Assembly: GCF_004151105.1 (NCBI RefSeq)
Contig: NZ_PHRF01000164.1
Location: 51,500-115,499 of the forward strand
Direction of reading: 5' to 3'
DNA: 64,000 nucleotides
Source: Streptomyces sp. L-9-10
Lineage (GTDB): Bacteria > Actinomycetota > Actinomycetes > Streptomycetales > Streptomycetaceae
The position numbers and the translations under genes are program-made. The notes below the pieces were generated by a model. The model worked only from the letters and a program-made list of their open reading frames with translations. It did not search any database and was not told the origin of the DNA. This document shows positions 23,830 to 31,925 of the stretch, piece by piece. The first letter of the stretch is position 1. Every line of letters starts with the position of its first letter.

Positions 23830-25349
23830 GACGCGTCGTCCTCCTGCGCGGCGGCCAGACGGCGCAGGGCCTGGGAGGGGGCGTAGCGGCCCGTGGGGTA
23901 CTCCTCGTGCAGCGCCTCCAGCGTGTCGAGCGCCCACCGCGCGCCGAGCCGGTCGCCCCAGTCGAGCGGGCCGCGCGGGTAGTTGACGCCGAGCCGCATC
24001 GCGAGGTCGATGTCCTCCGGGGCCGCCACCCGGCGCGCCGCCGCGTCGAGGGCGAAGTCCACGAGCATCGCGACCGTACGGGTCACGATCATGCCCGGGA
24101 TGTCGCCGATCACGCTGACGTCCTTGCCCAGCGCCTGGAAGAGGCCGACGGCCTCCTTCAGGGCCGCCTCCGCCACGTGGGCCGCGGGCGCGAGGGCGAT
24201 CCGGGTCGCCTCCCGGTAGTCCAGCGCCAGATCGAAGTGGATGACGGGCATCCCCGCGTCGTCGGCGGCCGAGCCGTCCGCCAGGAAGAGACGCGTGCCG
24301 TCGGACAGTTCGATCCAGCCGGGGTAGCCGGGGACGGCATCCTCCTCACGAGTGACGCCGATCCCCGCCTCCTCGATCAGGCCGGGCAGCGCGTCCGCCG
24401 CGAACAGCTCGCCCCGCACGACGACGGACGCGGGCGCCTTTTCCGGCCCCGCCGTGTGCGCGGCGGCCTGCGGCGTGGCGTCCTCGCCGTACGCGTACCA
24501 CCCCCGGCCGGCCTTGCGCCCCAGCCGCCCCGACTCCACCAGCCGGCGCTGTGCGAGCGACGGCGTGAACTTCGGGTCCTGGAAGAAGGACTCCCAGACC
24601 GACCGGGTGACGGCCTCGTTGACGTCCTGGCCGATCAGATCGGTCAGCTCGAAGGGGCCCATCCGGAAGCCGCCGCACTCGCGCAGGACCGCGTCGATGG
24701 TGGCGGGCTCCGCGGCCCGCTCCTCGTACACGCGCAGCGCCTCCGCGTAGAAGGGGCGGGCGACGCGGTTGACGATGAAGCCCGGGGTGTCGGCGCAGCG
24801 CACCGGCGTCTTTCCCCAGGCCAGCGCCGTCGCGTGGGCGCGCTCTGCGGCCGTCTCGTCGGTCGCGAAGCCGCTGACGACCTCCACGAGGGGCAGGAGA
24901 GGGGCGGGGTTGAAGAAGTGCAGTCCCAGGAAGCGGCCGGGGTGGCGCAGCGCGCCCGCGACGGCCGTGACGGAGAGGGAGGAGGTGTTCGTGGCGAGCA
25001 GGCAGTCGTCGGCGACGATGTCCTCCAGCGCCGCGAACAGTTCCCGCTTGACGGCGAGTTCCTCCAGGACCGCTTCGACGACGAGCGCGGCGTCCGCCAG
25101 CTCGGCGAGGTCCCGGGCCGGGTGCAGCCGGGCGCGCGCGGCGTCGCGCGTCACGGCGTCGAGACGGCCCTTCTCGACCAGCCGGTCGAGTCGCCCCGCG
25201 AGAGTGGTGGCGGCCTGCTCCGCGCGGCCGGGCACGGCGTCGTAGAGCCGTACGGGGTGGCCCGCGACCAGCGCCACCTGGGCTATGCCCTGCCCCATCG
25301 TGCCGGTGCCGACGACCGCGACGACGCGGCCGGGCTCGATTGCTGTCAT
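23826..25349 (-). CDS. paaH: 3-hydroxyacyl-CoA dehydrogenase, PaaH-like
   Basis: NAD-dependent dehydrogenase of the beta-oxidation-like end of phenylacetate breakdown, 507 aa. The ATG at 25349 follows GGGAGGA. The Rossmann motif is VVGTGTMGQGIAQVAL at about 12-27. The first catalytic C-domain includes NTSSLSVTA and LHFFNPAPLLPLVEVV (His of the dyad), then DTPGFIVNRVARP. A second C-domain begins near 390 with DIPGMIVTRTVAMLVDFA and ends near 490; this two-C-domain form is the PaaH/PaaC type. It is divergent from paaN across an operator and co-transcribed with paaR. Confidence 0.88.
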   Translation of the reverse strand: MTAIEPGRVVAVVGTGTMGQGIAQVALVAGHPVRLYDAVPGRAEQAATTLAGRLDRLVEKGRLDAVTRDAARARLHPARDLAELADAALVVEAVLEELAVKRELFAALEDIVADDCLLATNTSSLSVTAVAGALRHPGRFLGLHFFNPAPLLPLVEVVSGFATDETAAERAHATALAWGKTPVRCADTPGFIVNRVARPFYAEALRVYEERAAEPATIDAVLRECGGFRMGPFELTDLIGQDVNEAVTRSVWESFFQDPKFTPSLAQRRLVESGRLGRKAGRGWYAYGEDATPQAAAHTAGPEKAPASVVVRGELFAADALPGLIEEAGIGVTREEDAVPGYPGWIELSDGTRLFLADGSAADDAGMPVIHFDLALDYREATRIALAPAAHVAEAALKEAVGLFQALGKDVSVIGDIPGMIVTRTVAMLVDFALDAAARRVAAPEDIDLAMRLGVNYPRGPLDWGDRLGARWALDTLEALHEEYPTGRYAPSQALRRLAAAQEDDAS

Positions 25350-25391
25350 GGACGCAATCCTCCCGTATGAGTGAGCCATTGAGTGAGCCGG

Positions 25392-25400
25392 TTATCCACA
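25392..25400 (+). other. DnaA box
   Basis: TTATCCACA, the E. coli-type DnaA box, lies in the divergent paaH-paaN spacer (25350-25566). A degenerate copy follows about 10 bp later. Confidence 0.45.
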
Positions 25401-25476
25401 GACGGGTCGTCCACGGACGAGTTATGGGACGAGTACGGGCGAGTTGTGCACAGGTTCGCCGGACACCCTTGTCCCG

Positions 25477-25490
25477 ACCGATCGTTCGGT
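25477..25490. promoter_or_regulatory. PaaR-type operator between paaH and paaN
   Basis: ACCGATCGTTCGGT fits ACCGnnCGnnCGGT, the core I recall for corynebacterial PaaR operators. The same core occurs at 30590-30603 before paaA. Here it sits 77 bp before paaN and 128 bp before the divergent paaH-paaR operon, so it could control both and give autoregulation. Confidence 0.75.
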
Positions 25491-25566
25491 TACTCTAACT
25501 CTGTCCGCCCGTTCATGTCCCTGTCCGTGTCCCTGATGCTCAGCCCGACCGAGGAGTGGGTCCGTC

Positions 25567-27300
25567 ATGGCCGCCGCCCAGCTCAGTCCCCAGCAGCTCT
25601 CCGACAAGCACCGGCCCACGCTCGACCGGGCTCTCGACGCGATCAGCACCCGCGCCTACTGGTCCCCGCACCCCGAGCACCCCAAGGGGTACGGGGAGAC
25701 CGCCCCGGCGGACGGGCTCGCCGCCTTCCAGGCGCTGCGCGGGACCCGCTTCGAGCTGGACCAGCCGGGGACGGACGGCTGGACCGGTGGCGAGATCTCG
25801 CCCTACGGCCCGGCGCTGGAGGTCGAGTATCCGCACGCGGACCTGGATGTCCTGCTGCCCGCCATGCGCGCGGGGATGGGCGCGTGGCGCGAGGCCGGGC
25901 CCGAGACGCGCGCCCTGGTCTGTCTGGAGATCCTGGCCAGGATCAGCGCCCGCACGCACGAGTTCGCGCACGCGGTGATGCACACCAGCGGGCAGGCGTT
26001 CATGATGGCGTTCCAGGCGGGCGGGCCGCATGCCCAGGACCGCGGTCTGGAGGCCGTGGCGTACGCGTACCGGGAGCAGATCCGTACGCCGGCCGAGGCC
26101 GGCTGGTCCAAGCCGCAGGGCAAGCGCGACCCCCTTGAGCTGCGGAAGACCTTCACGGCGGCGGGGCGCGGGATCGCGCTGCTGGTCGGCTGCAACACGT
26201 TCCCGACGTGGAACGGCTACCCGGGCCTGTTCGCCTCCCTGGCCACCGGCAATCCGGTGCTCGTCAAGCCGCATCCGCGGGCGGTCCTGCCCCTCGCGCT
26301 GACGGTCCGGGTGGCCCGCGAGGTGCTCGCCGAGGCGGGCTTCGACCCGAATCTGACCGCCCTGGCCGTGGAGCGGCCCGGCGAGGGGATCGCCAAGACC
26401 CTGGCCGTACGCCCCGAGATCCGGATCATCGACTACACCGGGTCCACCGCTTTCGGCGACTGGCTGGAGACCCACGCCCGTCAGGCGCAGGTGTACACGG
26501 AGAAGGCCGGCGTCAACACCGTCGTGATCGACTCCACCGACGACTACAAGGGGATGCTCTCCAACCTCGCGTTCTCGCTCTCGCTGTACAGCGGCCAGAT
26601 GTGCACCACCCCGCAGAATCTGCTGATCCCCCGGGACGGCATCGCGACGGACGTCGGCGAGAAGTCGTACGACGAGGTGGTGGCCGATCTCGCGGCCTCG
26701 GTGAGCGGGCTGCTGGGCGACGACGCCCGCGCCAACGCGCTCCTGGGCGCGCTGGTCAACCCGGAGGTGAAGGCCCGTCTCGACGCGGCGGGCGGGCTCG
26801 GGGATGTCGCGCTGGCCTCGCGCGAGATCACCAACCCGGACTTCCCGGACGCAGTGGTCCGTACGCCCGCGATCGTGAAGGCGGACGGCGCCCGCAAGTC
26901 CTGGGAGAAGGCGTGGGAGGGCGCGGCCCAGGGCGGCGGCGCCACCGACGCGGAGCTGCCGTATCTCGCGGAGTGCTTCGGCCCGGTGTCCTTCGCGGTC
27001 GCCGTGGACTCGACGGAGGACGCGCTGGAGCTGCTGCGGCGCACGGTGCGCGACAAGGGCGCGATGACGGTCGGCGCGTACACGACGTCGAGCGAGACGG
27101 AGCGCGCGATCGAGGACGTCTGCCTGGAGGAGTCCGCGCAGCTCTCGCTGAACCTCACGGGAGGGGTCTATGTGAACCAGACAGCGGCCTTCTCCGACTT
27201 CCACGGCTCCGGCGGCAACCCGGCGGCGAACGCGGCGCTGTGTGACGCGGCGTTCGTCGCGAACCGCTTCCGGGTGGTGGAGGTACGCCGCCAGGCCTGA
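25567..27300 (+). CDS. paaN: Phenylacetic acid degradation protein PaaN (aldehyde dehydrogenase type)
   Basis: Cytosolic aldehyde dehydrogenase-fold protein, 577 aa, of the PaaN type that oxidises the ring-opened semialdehyde of oxepin-CoA in phenylacetate breakdown. Residues 70-560 hold the ALDH fold: the NAD-binding part has CNTFPTWNGYPGLFASLATG, candidate Glu312 lies in YTEKAG, and candidate catalytic Cys346 in GQMCTTPQN. There is no MaoC-type hydratase domain, so this is the short form, and the hydratase must be elsewhere. The ATG follows GAGTGGGTCCGTC, a weak site. A PaaR-type operator is 77 bp upstream. Confidence 0.9.
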   Translation: MAAAQLSPQQLSDKHRPTLDRALDAISTRAYWSPHPEHPKGYGETAPADGLAAFQALRGTRFELDQPGTDGWTGGEISPYGPALEVEYPHADLDVLLPAMRAGMGAWREAGPETRALVCLEILARISARTHEFAHAVMHTSGQAFMMAFQAGGPHAQDRGLEAVAYAYREQIRTPAEAGWSKPQGKRDPLELRKTFTAAGRGIALLVGCNTFPTWNGYPGLFASLATGNPVLVKPHPRAVLPLALTVRVAREVLAEAGFDPNLTALAVERPGEGIAKTLAVRPEIRIIDYTGSTAFGDWLETHARQAQVYTEKAGVNTVVIDSTDDYKGMLSNLAFSLSLYSGQMCTTPQNLLIPRDGIATDVGEKSYDEVVADLAASVSGLLGDDARANALLGALVNPEVKARLDAAGGLGDVALASREITNPDFPDAVVRTPAIVKADGARKSWEKAWEGAAQGGGATDAELPYLAECFGPVSFAVAVDSTEDALELLRRTVRDKGAMTVGAYTTSSETERAIEDVCLEESAQLSLNLTGGVYVNQTAAFSDFHGSGGNPAANAALCDAAFVANRFRVVEVRRQA

Positions 27301-27344
27301 GGCGCGCTGGACGCCTGAGGCGTATCCCGGGCGCCCGGGGAAGG

Positions 27345-27378
27345 GGTGCCGCCCGCCGGTCAGGGGGCGGGCGGCACC
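27345..27378. terminator. 13-bp stem bidirectional terminator
   Basis: GGTGCCGCCCGCC (27345-27357) pairs perfectly with GGCGGGCGGCACC (27366-27378) over 8 nt. It lies between convergent paaN and the methyltransferase and includes the last codons of the latter. Confidence 0.8.
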
Positions 27379-28184
27379 GACCCGGCTAGGGGGACGTGGC
27401 CGCTCCGGGAGGCCGTGGCCTCGTCGGGAACCGCGGCCGGCCCGCCCCAGTGGAACAACGTCATGGCCACGCTGGTGGCGAGGTTGTAGCTGGACACCTG
27501 CGACCGCATCGGGAGCGACAGCAGTGCGGTGGCCCGGCTCCGGACGTCCGCCGAGAGCCCGTGCCGCTCGGAGCCGAAGGCGAGCAACGCGTCATCGGGG
27601 AGGGTCACGGACCGGATGTCCTCGCCCTCCGGATCCAGCGCGTAGAGCGGTCCCGGAGGAAAGTCATCGGGAGAGAGCCGCTCGACAGCGGTGGCGAAGT
27701 GGAGCCCGGCGCCGGCGCGCACGGCGTTCGCGTGCCAGGGGTCCAGGTCGCCGGTCGTGATCACACCGGTCGCCCCGAACCCGGCGGCGAGCCGCACCAC
27801 GGCCCCGACATTGCCCAGATTGCGCGGGTTGTCGAGGACGACGACGGGTGCCGGACGGGGCAGAACCGACAGCGCGTCGAGGTTGGCGCGGCGACCGCGC
27901 CTGACCGCGAGTGCCGCGATCTGCGTGGCGTGGACACGCGGCACCAGCTCCCGCAGGACGTGGGCCGGTACCTCGACGACGGATTCCTTGATCGCGTCCG
28001 TCAGGTCGTCGGCGAGTTCCGCGGCCAGGGCGAGGGCGGCGTCCTTGTCGCTCGTGACGGCCGACCGTACGTCCGCCCCGAACCGGAGCGCGTGTTTCAG
28101 CGCGTGGAAGCCGTCGAGGACCACCAGGTCGGGGCCGGCCTCGCGCCACTGCCGTACGGCGCGGGCGGCATCAGCGTCGTTCAT
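27360..28184 (-). CDS. TrmH/SpoU-family RNA 2'-O-methyltransferase
   Basis: SPOUT-fold methyltransferase acting on tRNA or rRNA with S-adenosylmethionine, 274 aa. An N-terminal substrate-binding part is followed by the three SpoU motifs: NPRNLGNVGAVVR, LLAFGSERHGLS and LPMRSQVSSYNLATSVAM, which builds the knotted active site. The ATG at 28184 begins MNDADAARAVRQW; a further start at 28211 is less likely. The target nucleotide is not deducible. It interrupts the paa region, convergent with paaN, and has no evident link to phenylacetate. Confidence 0.88.
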   Translation of the reverse strand: MNDADAARAVRQWREAGPDLVVLDGFHALKHALRFGADVRSAVTSDKDAALALAAELADDLTDAIKESVVEVPAHVLRELVPRVHATQIAALAVRRGRRANLDALSVLPRPAPVVVLDNPRNLGNVGAVVRLAAGFGATGVITTGDLDPWHANAVRAGAGLHFATAVERLSPDDFPPGPLYALDPEGEDIRSVTLPDDALLAFGSERHGLSADVRSRATALLSLPMRSQVSSYNLATSVAMTLFHWGGPAAVPDEATASRSGHVPLAGSVPPAP

Positions 28185-28283
28185 CGCCTCAGGGTACGGC
28201 GTGCCCACCATGACCAGGCAGTTCGCGGGCCCCGCCCGGCCGCTGCCCGAGAGCCGCGGCCATGGCGGGAGACGTATGGGGTC

Positions 28284-29798
28284 TCACGACCGGCCGTCGG
28301 GCCCGACAAGGGTGCGGGGCTGGTCAGGGCTCTCGCTCAGCTGCTCGGGCAACGGTTTGCCCCGCCAGAGGAAGAGCCGGTCCCGCAGATGTGCGATCCG
28401 GTCACCGAGCCATCGCAGGAAGTTCGTCGGCAGGAACACCGCGTCCGCGGCGATCATCGCGAGCGAGAAGAACGGCAGCCCGAGCAGCACGGCGATGCCC
28501 GCGTGCTCCAGCATCATCGCGACCAGCAGCACATTCTTGACGCGGCGGTTGAAGAGCGTGAACGGGAAGGCGACCTGCACGATGACCGTGCCGTAGCTGA
28601 CCAGCATGACCATGACGCCGCTGGAGGCGAGCAGCCCGGAGAGATCCGGCCAGGGCGAGAAGTAGTCCAGGTTGAGCGGGTAGTACAGGGCGGTGCCGTC
28701 CTGCCAGCGCGAGCCCTGGATCTTGTACCAGCCGGCGGTCGCGTAGACGAGACAGACCTCCGCCATGATCACGGCGAGTCCGGCATTGTGGACAAGGTTG
28801 GCGAGGATGTCGAGCAGCGCGCGGGGCTCGCCGTCGGGCGCGTACCGGTTCGCCGCCCACCACAGGCCCTGCGCGACCCAGAGTGCCCAGAACAGGATGA
28901 GCATCCACAGTTCGACATGGACCCGGTCCAGCGACGTACCGACCAGGAGCGCCCCTCCGAGGACCACCCACAGGACCGGTCCGACGCGGTCCGGTACGGC
29001 ACGGTTCACGACAGGGTCCGGTATGGCACCGTCTGGTACGACGTCGGCCCCCTTGCGGGCGGCACGCGCCGCGCGCCTGGCGTCCAGCGACCAGACCTGA
29101 CCGCACCGCGTCAGGACAAGATAGATCGCGATCAGATGGATGATGTTGTCGCCGCCGTCGCCCATGAAGATGGAGCGGTTCTGCAGCGACAGCACCCCGA
29201 ACATGAAGACCACGGACATCGTGCGGGTGCGCCAGCCGAGCAGCAGCAGCGCGCTGGACAGCACGGCGACGGCGTACACGATCTCGAACCAGACCGTGCT
29301 GTCCGACCACATCAGCCCGGTGAAGGCACCGTTCTTGGCGATCAGTTGCTGGGCGAGGTCCCAGCCCCACGGGGCGTCGGGCCCGTACATCTCATGGCGG
29401 TGAGGCAGCTCGCGCAGGAGGAAGAGCAGCCAGGTACCGGCGAACCCGATCCGGACGACGGCGCTCTGGTACCGGCCGAGAGGGCCGGCGGTCACGCGCT
29501 GGATACCGCGGGCGGCCCAGCGGTCGAAGGTGACCCGCCGGCCGCCCCGGCTGCCCTCCGTCGCGCTCGGCGGCCCGTCCGGGGGCCCGTCCGGGGGCCC
29601 GTCCGGGGGCCCGTCCGGGGGCCCGTCCGGGGGCCCGTCCGGGGGCCCGTCCGGGGGCCCGTCCGGCGGACTGTCCGGGGGCCCGTCCGGCGGACTGTCC
29701 GGCGGACTGTCCGGCAGCCGCTCCGGTGCCCCGTCCGGCAGGCGCTCCGGCGTCGCGCCCGGCAGACCGTCCCGCGGATGCTCCGACCGCTCGCTCAC
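28284..29798 (-). CDS. HTTM domain membrane protein with PPDG-repeat N-terminus
   Basis: Polytopic membrane protein, 504 aa, of the HTTM family (horizontally transferred transmembrane domain), related to vitamin K-dependent gamma-carboxylases. The GTG at 29798 overlaps the stop of the upstream DUF5819 gene (GTGA). Residues 15-80 consist of tandem PPDG/PPDS units. From about 100 on, helices alternate with loops: VVRIGFAGTWLLFLL, then HLIAIYLVLTR, and LWVVLGGALLVGTS. The region GDGGDNIIHLIAIYL is a family marker. No function is established for bacterial members. The pair with DUF5819 is divergent from paaA across a PaaR-type operator. Confidence 0.85.
   Translation of the reverse strand: MSERSEHPRDGLPGATPERLPDGAPERLPDSPPDSPPDGPPDSPPDGPPDGPPDGPPDGPPDGPPDGPPDGPPDGPPSATEGSRGGRRVTFDRWAARGIQRVTAGPLGRYQSAVVRIGFAGTWLLFLLRELPHRHEMYGPDAPWGWDLAQQLIAKNGAFTGLMWSDSTVWFEIVYAVAVLSSALLLLGWRTRTMSVVFMFGVLSLQNRSIFMGDGGDNIIHLIAIYLVLTRCGQVWSLDARRAARAARKGADVVPDGAIPDPVVNRAVPDRVGPVLWVVLGGALLVGTSLDRVHVELWMLILFWALWVAQGLWWAANRYAPDGEPRALLDILANLVHNAGLAVIMAEVCLVYATAGWYKIQGSRWQDGTALYYPLNLDYFSPWPDLSGLLASSGVMVMLVSYGTVIVQVAFPFTLFNRRVKNVLLVAMMLEHAGIAVLLGLPFFSLAMIAADAVFLPTNFLRWLGDRIAHLRDRLFLWRGKPLPEQLSESPDQPRTLVGPDGRS
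29572..29715. repeat. Twelve 12-bp tandem repeats in HTTM gene
   Basis: Twelve in-phase units, mostly GGCCCGTCCGGG with some GGACTGTCCGGC, encode the Pro-Pro-Asp-Gly/Ser repeat. The first eight are almost identical, suggesting recent slippage expansion. Confidence 0.92.
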
Positions 29799-30502
29799 TC
29801 GCCCGCCTCCGTACGGTCGTTCCGTACGCCCCCGGGAAGATCGGACGCGTTCACCGTCCACCAGGGGAAGACCCGGTAGAACGGGCGCGTATTGACCTTC
29901 TCCCCGCTCCAGGCGGGGGCCGTGATGGCGGTCGTGGCGGACCTGAGCTGGAGGCGTTCCACGGAACCGCCCAGATCGTGGTCCTCCAGGCGGAGCATCA
30001 CTATGCGGCGGACGTAGCTCTCGGAGAGCTGCCCGCGCAGACCGTTGGGGCGGTTCTTGTCGTCGCGCGATCCGACGAAGAAGTCCCAGCCCCGGCGCAG
30101 CTCGTTCTGGTCGACATGGCTGGGCAGCGGATTGCCGCGGATCGCCGCGCCGTCCTCGGCGGAGAGATCGATCCAGTCGGAGGTCCTACGGGAGCCGTCG
30201 GGGGTCTCGATCTCGGCGCGCGCCTGGACGGCCACGTTCTGCTGGAGCGGGTTGGGCGCGAAGAGCTTCCAGTTCTGTTCGAACTCGGGATAAATCCAGC
30301 CGTCGACGGTCTCACCGTGCTGCTTGGTGAGCGTGTTGGACGGGGCGACATGCAGAAACACCATGGCCACATGTCCGCAGGCCAGCACCCCGATGACCGC
30401 GAGGGCCACGGCGGCCACCACTTGGTAGCGGAGGGAGAGGCCGGCTATCCCGGCGCCCGGTGGCGGCCCGGCCGGCACACCCTCGTCGTCGTACGAATCC
30501 AT
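29795..30502 (-). CDS. DUF5819-family membrane-anchored protein
   Basis: Protein of unknown function, 235 aa from the ATG at 30502. One membrane helix at about 25-50 (VAAVALAVIGVLACGHVAMVF) leaves a large outside domain. That domain holds the recurrent WKLFAPNPLQQNVAVQARAE, a family signature, plus DWIDLSAEDG and RIVMLRLEDHD. The gene overlaps the HTTM gene by 4 bp; the two families often occur together in actinomycetes as far as I recall, which points to a complex. Upstream are a DnaA box and the paaA promoter with a PaaR-type operator. Confidence 0.78.
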   Translation of the reverse strand: MDSYDDEGVPAGPPPGAGIAGLSLRYQVVAAVALAVIGVLACGHVAMVFLHVAPSNTLTKQHGETVDGWIYPEFEQNWKLFAPNPLQQNVAVQARAEIETPDGSRRTSDWIDLSAEDGAAIRGNPLPSHVDQNELRRGWDFFVGSRDDKNRPNGLRGQLSESYVRRIVMLRLEDHDLGGSVERLQLRSATTAITAPAWSGEKVNTRPFYRVFPWWTVNASDLPGGVRNDRTEAGE

Positions 30503-30534
30503 CCCGCCCCGATCCCCGTTGGTGCCACAGTCAC

Positions 30535-30543
30535 TTATCCACA
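30535..30543 (+). other. DnaA box
   Basis: TTATCCACA lies in the short divergent spacer (30503-30618) between the DUF5819 gene and paaA. Confidence 0.45.
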
Positions 30544-30589
30544 GCGGTTGACACCCTACGGGCCGCCGACTCACCATTGAAGTCCATGA

Positions 30590-30603
30590 ACCGAACGATC
30601 GGT
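30590..30603. promoter_or_regulatory. PaaR-type operator before paaABCDE
   Basis: ACCGAACGATCGGT fits ACCGnnCGnnCGGT and is followed directly by CGGT, giving an extended half-site. It ends 15 bp before the paaA ATG and lies 88 bp before the divergent DUF5819 start, so repression of both is possible. Confidence 0.78.
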
Positions 30604-30618
30604 CGGTAGGGGGCTCGG

Positions 30619-31638
30619 ATGACGGCAGTGACCGCGGGAACAGCTGCGGAGGCGACGATGGAGACGACGGCGGAGGGGTTCGAGGCGGGGTTCGACGCCG
30701 CGGTGGCCGCCGATGAGCGCATCGAGCCGCGCGACTGGATGCCCGAGGCATACCGCGCCTCCCTGGTCCGCCAGATCGCGCAGCATGCCCACTCCGAGAT
30801 CATCGGCATGCAGCCGGAGGCGAACTGGATCACGCGCGCGCCGTCGCTGCGCCGCAAGGCGATCCTGATGGCCAAGGTGCAGGACGAGGCGGGACACGGG
30901 CTGTATCTCTACAGCGCGGCAGAGACGCTGGGCACCGGCCGTGAGGAGCTGCTCGACAAGCTCCACACCGGCCGCCAGAAGTACTCGTCGATCTTTAACT
31001 ATCCGACGCTGACCTGGGCCGATGTCGGCGCGATCGGCTGGCTGGTGGACGGCGCGGCGATCACGAACCAGGTGCCGCTGTGCCGCTGCTCGTACGGCCC
31101 CTACGCCCGCGCGATGGTCCGGATCTGCAAGGAGGAGTCCTTCCACCAGCGGCAGGGGTACGAGCTGCTGCTCGCGCTCAGCAACGGGACCCCGGCGCAG
31201 CACGACATGGCGCAGGACGCGGTGAACCGCTGGTGGTGGCCGTCGCTGATGATGTTCGGCCCGCCGGACGACGAGTCGGCCCACTCCGCGCAGTCCATGG
31301 CCTGGAAGATCAAGCGGCATTCCAACGACGAGCTGCGCCGGCGCTTCGTGGACATCTGCGTCCCGCAGGCCGAGGCCCTCGGGCTGACCCTGCCGGACCC
31401 GGATCTCCGCTGGAACGAGGAGCGGGGCCGGCATGACTTCGGCGCCATCGACTGGGCCGAGTTCCGCGAGGTCCTGAAGGGCAACGGCCCCTGCAACGAG
31501 CAGCGCATCACCCAGCGCCGCCGGGCGCACGAAGAGGGTGCCTGGGTACGGGACGCGGCGGCGGCGTACGCGACGAAGCGCGCCGCCGACGGCGCGGCGG
31601 CGGAAGACGGGATCCGGATGATGGAGGCGACGGCATGA
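30619..31638 (+). CDS. paaA: 1,2-phenylacetyl-CoA epoxidase catalytic subunit PaaA
   Basis: Diiron monooxygenase subunit that epoxidises phenylacetyl-CoA, 339 aa, family length. Ferritin-like helices carry the iron ligands: HAHSEIIGMQPEANW, AKVQDEAGHGLYLYSA (E..H) and CKEESFHQRQGYE (E..H). YGPYARAMVRI and NRWWWPSLMMFGP are conserved elsewhere in the family. The first 35 residues are Ala/Thr/Glu-rich and variable, so a later start is possible. It overlaps paaB by 4 bp and leads the paaABCDE operon, preceded by a PaaR-type operator. Confidence 0.95.
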   Translation: MTAVTAGTAAEATMETTAEGFEAGFDAAVAADERIEPRDWMPEAYRASLVRQIAQHAHSEIIGMQPEANWITRAPSLRRKAILMAKVQDEAGHGLYLYSAAETLGTGREELLDKLHTGRQKYSSIFNYPTLTWADVGAIGWLVDGAAITNQVPLCRCSYGPYARAMVRICKEESFHQRQGYELLLALSNGTPAQHDMAQDAVNRWWWPSLMMFGPPDDESAHSAQSMAWKIKRHSNDELRRRFVDICVPQAEALGLTLPDPDLRWNEERGRHDFGAIDWAEFREVLKGNGPCNEQRITQRRRAHEEGAWVRDAAAAYATKRAADGAAAEDGIRMMEATA

Positions 31639-31925
31639 GCAGCTCGACGGACTGGCCGCTGTGGGAGGTGTTCGTACGCTCCCGCCGCGGACTGTCCCAC
31701 ACCCACGCCGGGAGCCTGCACGCCCCGGACGCGGAGATGGCCCTCCGCAACGCCCGCGATCTCTACACCCGGCGCAACGAAGGGGTGTCGATCTGGGTCG
31801 TCCCGTCCTCGGCCGTCACCGCCTCCTCCCCCGACGAGAAGGACCCGTTCTTCGCGTCGGCCGCCGACAAGCCCTACCGGCACCCGACCTTCTACGAGAT
31901 CCCGGAAGGGGTGAAGCACCTGTGA
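31635..31925 (+). CDS. paaB: 1,2-phenylacetyl-CoA epoxidase subunit PaaB
   Basis: Small structural subunit of the epoxidase, 96 aa, normal length. The hallmark WPLWEVFVRSRRGLSHTHAG is at the N-terminus and DLYTRRNEGVSIWVV in the middle. PaaB bridges PaaAC heterodimers in the complex. It begins inside the end of paaA (ATGA) and ends 4 bp inside paaC (GTGA). Confidence 0.96.
   Translation: MSSSTDWPLWEVFVRSRRGLSHTHAGSLHAPDAEMALRNARDLYTRRNEGVSIWVVPSSAVTASSPDEKDPFFASAADKPYRHPTFYEIPEGVKHL

Noticed and set aside
27360..28184. Methyltransferase as a part of the phenylacetate pathway
   Set aside because: It is a SpoU RNA methyltransferase convergent with paaN behind a strong terminator, with no PaaR-type operator.
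29572..29715. 12-bp repeats as a CRISPR array
   Set aside because: No spacers, units in codon phase inside a membrane protein gene, and no cas genes.
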